A stretch of 64,000 nucleotides of DNA, taken from a virus. Position numbers and translations under genes: made by a program. The notes under the pieces are model-generated. The model worked only from the letters and a program-made list of their open reading frames with translations. It had not been told where the DNA came from and did not search any database. Positions 57,370 through 64,000 of the stretch are shown here, piece after piece. How positions within the stretch are numbered: the stretch's first letter is position 1; every line of letters starts with the position of its first letter. The stretch covers positions 1 through 64,000 of IMG/VR virus record IMGVR_UViG_3300042197_003251; one strand, given 5' to 3'.

Positions 57370-59742
57370 CTAATTAACAATTTTACTGATGTTGTCAATT
57401 TTCTTTACTTTAATTGTGTTGTCAGCCCACTGCGAAATTAGTGGATTGTGGGTAATAACCAAAATATTTTCAAAATATTCTTTAATCTTAATGAAGAACT
57501 CATAAACCATTTCAAGATTGTCATTTGATATTTTTCCAAATACTTCATCAAATACGACTATATTAGGTTTGGGTAAAGAACAAACTTTTGATAAAACAGC
57601 CCTTAATGCTAATGATGCGATTGTTTTTTCATAACCTGAACCACTGGCCATTAATTTTTCAACTTGTGTATTATTATCAATCATCCAAAACTCAACTTCA
57701 TTTTTTTCAGATATTCTGACTTCCAATCTGAAATAACAAGAGTCTTGTAAAAGTCTTTGTAATTCTGAATTGATAAGTGGCATCATATTTTTCATTATTC
57801 TTTTTGAAATACCATTCTTACCATATAGTTCCAAATAGATTTTATATTTTGACTCTTTAGCTTGCTCGTCTTTTATTTTATCAATAAGTTCAAGATTTTT
57901 AATTACCTTTTCATTATTTTTAGATATTTCAAAATTCGCATTTGTTATTGTCCTTTCAGCATTTGATAATTCAGTTTTAAGTTCATTAATTCTGATGTCC
58001 GCCTTAACAATTAAACTATCGGTGTTATTATTCTTTTGAACAATGTCTTGAACCTCATAATACCTTTTAAGTTTATCTTCAAGTAATATTTTTTTGCTTT
58101 CCAAACTTTCAATTGTTGCCTGATACTTTTCAAATACAAGTTTATTTTTTTCATATTCATCAAACTCTTTTTTAAGTTGAATAAATCCTTGCTCTTTGCC
58201 TGATAATTCTTGTATTAACCCGTCAACCTTACCTTTCTGAGTAACAAAACCATCAAGTTCCGCAATTTTGGATTGGGTAATAGCTGCGTTCATAAGTTCA
58301 ATTCCACAATATTCACACTTTATTCCTCCGCTAACAGAACTTTTAAGTTTTTCAATTTCTTTAATTTTGCTCTCAACTTCAATCTTTGTTCTGAATTCTT
58401 TATTATATTCATCTTTGATTTTGTCGTGTTGGTCTTCGTGATAATATTCTTTTGGTTCAACGATTTTAACATTGTCTCGGTCATTTGTGTTCTTATCAAT
58501 TTCAAATTCATATTTTTTAATTTCATTTTTGGTGTTTTCTGGATTCAAAAGAGCAATTTCTTTGTCAACTGATACTTTAGATTTAAGAAGATTGTCTCTA
58601 TATTCCTGTCCTTTTTTTAATCTTTCATTTGCTTCTTCAACTTTTTTTTCACCTTCCGATATTACATTTTTCAGATTTTCGTTGTTTTCTTTAACTTGTT
58701 CAATTTCTTGTTTCAAACTTTCAGTATTATAAATGTTTGAAATCATAGATTTTGAAAATTCAGAATAAAGTTGTTTTCCCGTTTCTTCTTTTCTTTTAAG
58801 AAAATCTAACCCCAAAAATCTAGAAATAACTTGTCCTCTTGCCGTTGGTTTTGATTCAAGTAAATCCTCAAGATTACTTCCAGTTGTCAGGATTGTCATT
58901 AAAAAGTCATCATACTCACCAATTGATAGTTTGATAAAATTTTCAGTTTCTTTTCTTTGTTCTCCTGTAAATTTAACAAGTGAACCGTCAGGATATTTTT
59001 TAAAGAAGTCCAATTCAGTTTTGACATTCCATTCACCTGATTTTGCCTTTTTTCTTTCAAGTTCCCTTACAATTATGTAATCCTCACCATCAATAACAAT
59101 TTGTCCTTCAACATATACTTTATTGCTGTCAGAATACCTATTGAAAATTTCTTCAACCTTATTTGTCTTGGTTGTTGTATTAAAAAATAAAAACAATAAA
59201 AGGTCAACGGATAAAATTGTCTTTCCTCCAAAATTTGGTGGGTCCGATTCAATTACGGTAATTCCTCCAAGTTTTGAAAACTCAATTTTTTGTTTTTCAC
59301 CATATGATAAGAAATTTGAAAACTCAATTGTTTTAATATACCACTTTTTAAATGCTGGTATTTCTTCTTGTTCAGACAACATTTTATTTTCAACAGCATT
59401 GTCAATCTTAATAACTTCATCAAATAAGTCCGATTGTCCTTTTGATTCAAGAATACTTTTTAAAAGTTCATGTTGATAGTTTTTATCCATAATATTAATG
59501 GATACGTCAACATTGTCTTCTTTGTCTTCTTCAGATTTTTTAAGTTTGGTTACAACATTAACAGAGGTTGTGTTATATTTTTTCTGAAAATAATGTTTTA
59601 CACTTTTAAGTTTTTCTTGTGTAAAATTTTCAGGATAGTCTTCCCACACAACTTGAATTGGCGGATTATCCAATGTTGTTAAATCCAAATCTTTAATCAT
59701 TTTAATTTTTCTTAAATCTAATGGTTTACTGAATAGGTCCAC
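57370..59742 (-). CDS. SbcC/gp46-like recombination ATPase
   Basis: The 790-aa protein has an N-terminal ATP-binding loop variant (PPNFGGKTILSVD), long coiled coils, a central zinc-hook CEYCGIEL, and a C-terminal ABC half with MASGSGYEKTIASLALRAV (signature), NIVVFDEVFGKIS (Walker B) and ILVITHN. It works with the nuclease subunit at 60701-61480 on DNA ends, as T4 gp46/gp47. An extra ~115-residue segment precedes the ATPase domain. Confidence 0.95.
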   Translation of the reverse strand: MDLFSKPLDLRKIKMIKDLDLTTLDNPPIQVVWEDYPENFTQEKLKSVKHYFQKKYNTTSVNVVTKLKKSEEDKEDNVDVSINIMDKNYQHELLKSILESKGQSDLFDEVIKIDNAVENKMLSEQEEIPAFKKWYIKTIEFSNFLSYGEKQKIEFSKLGGITVIESDPPNFGGKTILSVDLLLFLFFNTTTKTNKVEEIFNRYSDSNKVYVEGQIVIDGEDYIIVRELERKKAKSGEWNVKTELDFFKKYPDGSLVKFTGEQRKETENFIKLSIGEYDDFLMTILTTGSNLEDLLESKPTARGQVISRFLGLDFLKRKEETGKQLYSEFSKSMISNIYNTESLKQEIEQVKENNENLKNVISEGEKKVEEANERLKKGQEYRDNLLKSKVSVDKEIALLNPENTKNEIKKYEFEIDKNTNDRDNVKIVEPKEYYHEDQHDKIKDEYNKEFRTKIEVESKIKEIEKLKSSVSGGIKCEYCGIELMNAAITQSKIAELDGFVTQKGKVDGLIQELSGKEQGFIQLKKEFDEYEKNKLVFEKYQATIESLESKKILLEDKLKRYYEVQDIVQKNNNTDSLIVKADIRINELKTELSNAERTITNANFEISKNNEKVIKNLELIDKIKDEQAKESKYKIYLELYGKNGISKRIMKNMMPLINSELQRLLQDSCYFRLEVRISEKNEVEFWMIDNNTQVEKLMASGSGYEKTIASLALRAVLSKVCSLPKPNIVVFDEVFGKISNDNLEMVYEFFIKIKEYFENILVITHNPLISQWADNTIKVKKIDNISKIVN

Positions 59743-59908
59743 TTGTTTTTTCTGTCATCTTGTTCTCTGTCGAGGCACTCATTTCATCAAGATATTTCAT
59801 CATCTCACTTTCAAATTTTTTCGCGTAAGATTTTCTTGCTGCTTCAATTTTTTGATTTCTCGCTTTCACTTTTTGTTTGTGATTTTTTCTGTTTCGTGAT
59901 ACTGGCAT
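59726..59908 (-). CDS. Small basic protein, 60 aa
   Basis: It begins MPVSRNRKNHKQKVKARNQK and has many Lys/Arg in the first half, then a short acidic helix. The strong basic head suggests nucleic-acid binding. It overlaps the SbcC-like gene start by 17 nt. Confidence 0.65.
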   Translation of the reverse strand: MPVSRNRKNHKQKVKARNQKIEAARKSYAKKFESEMMKYLDEMSASTENKMTEKTSGPIQ

Positions 59909-59920
59909 AATATATAAATT

Positions 59921-60280
59921 TTAATTGTTACTAGAAGAAGGTCGGTTCTGTTCAAACCATTCAATTATTGCGTTGATTGCCCATACAGCTCCTGATGATA
60001 ATATACCATCAAAAAACCAACTAATCCATAGGGGTAATGTGAAAATTTCTAAAGTTGGCGAATAAATGAACGCTCCAAGAAAAAATCCTCCCCAAGTAGA
60101 AAAACACATAGGGCAGGTTAAAATTCCTGAAATAAATCCTCCGACTGATTGAAATGGAGCATAATCATTATTTCCCCAATCAATAAAAAATTGTCTGAAT
60201 TTTTTAAATATGGAACCATACACCATAATGTTCATAAGCCCATAGCTTAAAATGAACCACGCTAAAATTTTTGTAATCAT
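59921..60280 (-). CDS. DUF1360-like membrane protein, 119 aa
   Basis: Three to four hydrophobic segments, with the CPMCFSTWGGFFLGAF motif of DUF1360-type proteins and PLWISWFFDGILSSGAVWAI. The function of this family is unknown. It sits inside the SbcC/SbcD operon. Confidence 0.75.
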   Translation of the reverse strand: MITKILAWFILSYGLMNIMVYGSIFKKFRQFFIDWGNNDYAPFQSVGGFISGILTCPMCFSTWGGFFLGAFIYSPTLEIFTLPLWISWFFDGILSSGAVWAINAIIEWFEQNRPSSSNN

Positions 60281-60729
60281 AATCTTTCTTTTAAATTTGA
60301 GTTTTTAAGGTAAAAAGCATAAGAAGTTTTTGTTAAATTCTCAAGCTCTAACGTTTTTGCTGTTAATTCTTTTATTCTTGTATTCTTATCTCCAAGTTGT
60401 CTATTTAATTCCATTACAGTTTCTTGTAGTTTACCACATTCAATTTCTTTTTGATTTTCCAATTTTCCTTTGAGGACATAGATTTCATTTTGAAGTTCTT
60501 CAATCTTTGATGTGTCCTCAACTTTAACTTCCTTTTCAAATTCTCTGTCTATCACTTCTGGAAGTTCACCCTGATTTAACATCCCGTATTTCTCTATGAA
60601 AAATCCTTTACGAAAACATAACATCATAAACCCATTTATGTCGGTGATTTCATTTGCATCGCAGAATGATTGAATGTCAAACGAATCACTTTTATTAATT
60701 TCAATAATTAACGAATTTTTCTGCTCCAT
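60277..60729 (-). CDS. Coiled-coil protein, 150 aa
   Basis: The first 60 residues include SFDIQSFCDANEITDINGFM; the rest is a long coiled coil (SKIEELQNEIYVLKGKLENQ onward). It overlaps the SbcD-like gene by 29 nt. It could bridge or regulate the SbcC/SbcD complex; the function is unproven. Confidence 0.7.
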   Translation of the reverse strand: MEQKNSLIIEINKSDSFDIQSFCDANEITDINGFMMLCFRKGFFIEKYGMLNQGELPEVIDREFEKEVKVEDTSKIEELQNEIYVLKGKLENQKEIECGKLQETVMELNRQLGDKNTRIKELTAKTLELENLTKTSYAFYLKNSNLKERL

Positions 60730-61480
60730 TTTCTATGTCCTCGTATGAATTAATTCTAAATGATAAGAATGGTTTTGGATTGTGTAAATCTATTGTTTGG
60801 TATTCATTTTTTTCAACATCATAAATTCCATATCCGTGTTTTGTTACGGTTTCCCCATAGTTTTGACAAATTGTGGAACCAATCATATACGCTTTCTTTC
60901 CCCCAGGAATATCAAATATTTGTCTTTTGTGAATATCTCCACAAAATACTAAATCACAACCTTCAAATTTTGAACTTTCAAACCCATCTTCAAATTTAAA
61001 TCCAAGATTTGTTGTGAGTCCCTGAACCGGTCCATGAAAAAGCCCAATCTTAACTCTATCTGATTTTTCAATATCAGGTGGGATGTTGTGGTCCATAAGT
61101 GAGTAAACACACCAATCAATATTTTCATCCTCATAAACCCCCCTGTTTTTATAATAAACCAAGTTGTTATTTTTAAGTGAGTCAACAACTGGTGTTAATG
61201 CGTCAAGTCTTTCCAAATTACTTTCAAGGAAGTCATGATTACCTGGTATAAGAATTGTTTTTGCAATTTTGGAACATTCACTTAACACCCAAGCAATAAA
61301 CTCAACAAGTTCAGGTGTCATTTGATTTTTTGAATGAACCAAATCTCCCGTAAATACTATTCGGTCAGGGGCAATTTTTTTCCATTGTTCAAAAGCATCT
61401 GTTAAAATACTTTTATAAAGTGTATGGTCTTTATACAACCTTATATGAAGGTCACTAAAATGAATAATTTTTTTTATCAT
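60701..61480 (-). CDS. SbcD/gp47-like nuclease
   Basis: The 259-aa protein has the Mre11-type motifs FSDLHIRLYKDH, FTGDLVHSKN, IPGNHDF, FHGPVQG and FCGDIHKRQ. It would be the nuclease partner of the SbcC-like ATPase in end processing and host DNA breakdown. It lies upstream of the zinc-ribbon gene, one base apart. Confidence 0.95.
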   Translation of the reverse strand: MIKKIIHFSDLHIRLYKDHTLYKSILTDAFEQWKKIAPDRIVFTGDLVHSKNQMTPELVEFIAWVLSECSKIAKTILIPGNHDFLESNLERLDALTPVVDSLKNNNLVYYKNRGVYEDENIDWCVYSLMDHNIPPDIEKSDRVKIGLFHGPVQGLTTNLGFKFEDGFESSKFEGCDLVFCGDIHKRQIFDIPGGKKAYMIGSTICQNYGETVTKHGYGIYDVEKNEYQTIDLHNPKPFLSFRINSYEDIENGAEKFVNY

Positions 61481-61716
61481 TATAGTTCTATTTTTGGAGC
61501 GTCTTCAAAAAATGGATTTAAATCATCGTTTACATGTCCGCAATCTTTACATGCATAAGTTGGAAAAGGAACAATTGTATCTTGTTCTGAACCAGTTAAA
61601 AGTGCTGAAACTTTTTTTAACATTGTTACTTCGGTAAAAAGTTTACATCCACATTTTTCACAAGTAACAGGTGGAATTTTACTTAATTCAATTTTTGGTC
61701 TTATAATTTCGTTCAT
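61480..61716 (-). CDS. Zinc-ribbon protein, 78 aa
   Basis: TCEKCGCKLFTEV and YACKDCGHVND form a four-Cys zinc ribbon. It is common in phage operons of this type. Role unknown; possibly DNA- or polymerase-binding. Confidence 0.75.
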   Translation of the reverse strand: MNEIIRPKIELSKIPPVTCEKCGCKLFTEVTMLKKVSALLTGSEQDTIVPFPTYACKDCGHVNDDLNPFFEDAPKIEL

Positions 61717-61753
61717 AATTTTTTATAAAATATAGTTTATTTTTCTTTAATAA

Positions 61754-62608
61754 TCAAATCAAATATTTTTTCATATCCATATCAAGAATGGTGTCAATGA
61801 CTTTTTGAGGAACTCTAAATTCTTCAAATTCTGAATCTTCTTTTAATAGAGTTATAATACATCCATATAGTTTTAAATTCTCATACTTTGTCCCTTCAAG
61901 CATTTTAAGTAATAACTTTCCGTAAAAAGGAAGTTGGAGGTAATAGTGTCCGAGCGCCGTATCATCAATATCACCGAATGGTTGTTTCATTTTTTTGGTG
62001 AATTTGGTTGGCATAAAGTTTTTTGGTTTATTTGTTTTATAGTCAGTTATCAAAAGCCCAAATTCATTACCTTTTTTATTTATTACTAGCCAAATTTTAT
62101 CAGGAGTACCGACATAACCAAATAATTGACTACCCAATATCATTTCAGTATCTAAAAGAACTACATTTCTGTCTTTCATTAATTTAAGAAATTTTTTACC
62201 AGCATTAATCATGCTGTCCCCTTTTAATATTTGAGTAAAATCACAATTAAATTCAGGTTTTCTAACAATTTTATCAATTTTAAAAATTTTATGGGACTCT
62301 TTTTCTAAAATATAGTGAACTCTACTACCCATATTTGTTGAGTAATCTCCAGCGGCAGCCCATTCCTCAATAAGTTGTTTTTTAAGTACAGGGTCTCCCT
62401 TAGATTTTTTTTCCGCAGCTTCATCAGTTGGGAATTCAAGATAAAACTTTTTTAAAACTTTAGATACTGAAGGCCAGTCACTCCTTAAATTACCATGTAT
62501 GTCTACCATAGTGTACTTATGTGTTTCTTCTTCAAAAGTTAATTGTAATTCTTTTTGTTTTTGGGAAATTATTTCCAATAATTCTTTTCTTACTTTATAT
62601 AAATCCAT
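61754..62608 (-). CDS. RecB-like PD-(D/E)xK exonuclease
   Basis: The 284-aa protein has GSRVHYILEKES, LDTEMILGSQLFGYVGTPDK, GLLITDYKTNKPKNF and LGHYYLQLPFY, matching motifs of the RecB/Cas4-like nuclease fold (D...D-Y-K plus Q-x-x-x-Y). It would act on DNA ends in recombination or host DNA degradation. Its neighbours support that. Confidence 0.87.
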   Translation of the reverse strand: MDLYKVRKELLEIISQKQKELQLTFEEETHKYTMVDIHGNLRSDWPSVSKVLKKFYLEFPTDEAAEKKSKGDPVLKKQLIEEWAAAGDYSTNMGSRVHYILEKESHKIFKIDKIVRKPEFNCDFTQILKGDSMINAGKKFLKLMKDRNVVLLDTEMILGSQLFGYVGTPDKIWLVINKKGNEFGLLITDYKTNKPKNFMPTKFTKKMKQPFGDIDDTALGHYYLQLPFYGKLLLKMLEGTKYENLKLYGCIITLLKEDSEFEEFRVPQKVIDTILDMDMKKYLI

Positions 62609-62609
62609 T

Positions 62610-63230
62610 TTAAACTATTTTATCACTTTTTTTATAATTTTCTTCGGCCCATAAAGGTTGTAAATTAGTATAGTGACACAAATTGTAAATCTCCTCCTCT
62701 GACTTTGCGGTTGATAGCGGTATTATGTGGTCAATGTGCCATCCATAAAATCCGTAATTATCCCAAGACATTCCATCTTTGAATTGTTTTTCAATATGTT
62801 CTTTAACAATTTCAGGTGTCGCTCCGACTATATCAAAAGTTTCATTATTTTTATTTATTTTTTTAGTTTTTAAAAATAATTTTAACCTATTTCTAATATT
62901 TGTTTTTAATTTGAAAATTAAATCATTATTATATCGGTTTTTTTCTCTTTTTGAAATTTTACTTCTATTATTTTTTCGGTATTCTTTTTCTTTTTCAGAA
63001 TATTTTTTGTGTTTTGCCTTGATACGTAATAGTTCTTTATCATGGTTTTTATAGTAATACTTTTTATAACCTTCTCTTTTTTTTTCTATATTTTTTAAAT
63101 AATATTCTTTGTGATATTTTCGTCTACACATTTTGCATTTAGACATAATACCAATTTTATTTCTACTATCTTTGTCAAACTCACATATATTTTTTTCTTC
63201 CCCACATTTTTTACAAATTTTTGTTTCCAT
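62610..63230 (-). CDS. HNH endonuclease of an RHH-HNH module
   Basis: The 206-aa protein begins METKICKKCGEEKNICEFDK with a zinc ribbon, then a basic linker, FDIVGATPEIVKEHIEKQF and the HNH core GWHIDHIIPLSTA...LQPLWAEENY. It is a close relative of the 25118-25801 protein. The ATG lies in the RHH gene in the +1 frame. Confidence 0.88.
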   Translation of the reverse strand: METKICKKCGEEKNICEFDKDSRNKIGIMSKCKMCRRKYHKEYYLKNIEKKREGYKKYYYKNHDKELLRIKAKHKKYSEKEKEYRKNNRSKISKREKNRYNNDLIFKLKTNIRNRLKLFLKTKKINKNNETFDIVGATPEIVKEHIEKQFKDGMSWDNYGFYGWHIDHIIPLSTAKSEEEIYNLCHYTNLQPLWAEENYKKSDKIV

Positions 63231-63372
63231 ATTGTTTGTAATTTTCTAATAATTCATTTACTAAAGAGGAAAGATTAATATGGTAATTCCTATAATACCT
63301 TAATAGTTCGGGTTTAATTGCGATAGAAATACTTTGTTTTTTTTCTTCATTATTTTTTTTTACTTTTCCCAT
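63211..63372 (-). CDS. Ribbon-helix-helix protein of an RHH-HNH module
   Basis: The 53-aa protein reads MGKVKKNNEEKKQSISIAIK and then NYHINLSSLVNELLENYKQY, the RHH layout. ATATATTTATATAATATG is the upstream element, nearly identical to that of 46632. It overlaps the HNH start by 20 nt. Confidence 0.75.
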   Translation of the reverse strand: MGKVKKNNEEKKQSISIAIKPELLRYYRNYHINLSSLVNELLENYKQYGNKNL

Positions 63373-63427
63373 ATTATATAAATATATTAATTTTCATAAA
63401 AATTGTTAAAATTAACAATTTTTAAAT

Positions 63428-63769
63428 TCATAAATTAGAAAAAAAATTTTTTAAATAAAAAAATAGAAAAATAATAAAAATTATTGAGCAGTATATTCCA
63501 ACTAAAAAAGTGAATATATATAATTTCTTACCGGTGTTAACTCTCTTTACTTTAATCCTGTAGTTCGGACCTTTTAACTTCATCAGAGCACAATATCTAT
63601 GGTTCCCATCAATAATTTCATTGTCTTTTGACACAAAAATATAATCTCCATCATATTTAAATCCCTCCCTTAAAATTACATTTGTCATTACATTTTTTCG
63701 TTTTGGGTATATGTATTGGGTGCAACATAAATCACCAACATTTACTTCATCAATAGTTTTTTTAAACAT
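63428..63769 (-). CDS. ParB-like protein with C-terminal membrane helix
   Basis: The 113-aa protein has EIIDGNHRYCALMKLKG, the ParB/sulfiredoxin-like catalytic loop (DGNHR), and ends in a hydrophobic segment (FLVGIYCSIIFIIFLFFYL). The fold often acts in nucleotide-dependent DNA binding or nicking. It is directly downstream of the primase gene with one base between stop and ATG. Confidence 0.75.
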   Translation of the reverse strand: MFKKTIDEVNVGDLCCTQYIYPKRKNVMTNVILREGFKYDGDYIFVSKDNEIIDGNHRYCALMKLKGPNYRIKVKRVNTGKKLYIFTFLVGIYCSIIFIIFLFFYLKNFFSNL

Positions 63770-63770
63770 G

Positions 63771-64000
63771 TTAATAATTCATTTTATAATAAAAATTGTT
63801 TATATCACCTTTTAAATCACAAACATCTTTGTCTGTTGGTAATTTTAATATTTTGATTTTCCCTCCGAGTTTTCCCCCGTTAAGTTGATTATATATTCTT
63901 TTTGCATTATCCCACGCATCCCCATCAAGACAAATAATAATGTCATTTTTTGATTTTTCATATAGTTCTGTAAATAATAATTCAGGAAGAACTTTTCCCA
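63771..64000 (-). CDS. Primase Toprim-domain protein, cut by window edge
   Basis: The last 76 codons are visible. They read NDIIICLDGDAWDNAKRIYN, then KIKILKLPTDKDVCDLKG, the DxDxW and KD pattern of the Toprim domain in DnaG-type primases. The start lies beyond base 64000. It would make primers for lagging-strand synthesis. Confidence 0.8.
   Translation of the reverse strand, partial: GKVLPELLFTELYEKSKNDIIICLDGDAWDNAKRIYNQLNGGKLGGKIKILKLPTDKDVCDLKGDINNFYYKMNY

Noticed and set aside
1-64000. CRISPR array or integrase/att site
   Set aside because: No regularly spaced repeats and no integrase or recombinase gene were seen; the window looks like a lytic phage genome.
1-64000. Host chromosomal island because of dnaK, dnaJ, nusG and sigma genes
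   Set aside because: These sit among phage-type virion, lysis and replication genes with uniform composition and shared promoter style.

Overview
The window is one stretch of a large, AT-rich tailed-phage genome (Caudoviricetes, T4-like in gene content). It is not bacterial chromosome: genes are short and tightly packed, and there are many homing endonucleases, tRNAs, a holin/amidase/muramidase lysis set, SbcC/SbcD (gp46/gp47-like) subunits next to a sigma factor, and prohead- or virion-type proteins. The host is very probably a member of Bacteroidota (Flavobacteriia-like). The main promoter is TAnnTTTG (mostly TATATTTG) with a -33 TTG box, Shine-Dalgarno sequences are absent, signal peptides end in FSQ or YSQ, and the phage encodes a type IX secretion sorting domain, a Bacteroidetes-style RpoD-like sigma factor and an Hc1-type histone-like protein.

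Layout. Positions 1-8800 hold small, mostly minus-strand host-takeover or accessory genes: exported proteins and lipoproteins, NusG, a cREC protein, a block of small paralogues, a HExxH protein, a roughly 545-nt structured RNA, a HAD protein and DoxX. Positions 8.8-17.1 kb are mobile-rich: two cargo cassettes flanked by copies of a neighbour's 3' end, one of them a putative restriction-modification pair; tRNA-Glu, tRNA-Thr, tRNA-Leu with a group I intron plus HNH gene, a tRNA-like oddity, and HNH and GIY-YIG genes. Positions 17.1-24.7 kb hold the holin, DUF932, a muramidase-like lysin, full-length DnaK, a metallophosphoesterase and small genes. Positions 24.7-26.8 kb hold an initiator-type tRNA, an RHH-HNH module and a roughly 885-nt noncoding RNA. 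Positions 26.8-50.5 kb are mixed: Nudix, DUF192, transglycosylase, DHH, CAP, OmpA-like proteins, three methyltransferases in the window overall, thioredoxin and glutaredoxin, PcfJ-like, DnaJ and an Hc1-like protein. Positions 50.5-56 kb look virion- and lysis-related. Positions 56-64 kb hold sigma factor, SbcC, SbcD, RecB-like nuclease, ParB-like and primase genes, that is, late-transcription control and replication/recombination.

The most interesting signals are these. (1) Unrelated proteins share a short N-terminal tag with a (I/L)xE step, like the capsid-targeting and prohead-protease sequences of T4 internal proteins. (2) Three overlapping RHH-homing endonuclease modules have the same +1 frame offset although the endonucleases are of two families. 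(3) A secreted protein is essentially just a T9SS type B sorting domain. (4) Two promoter classes are placed almost on the start codon, giving leaderless or near-leaderless mRNAs, in a phage that also carries an initiator-like tRNA. (5) Two or three large structured noncoding RNAs are present. (6) Two cargo cassettes duplicate the 3' end of a neighbouring gene.

All family names come from reading motifs. No database or structure search was run.
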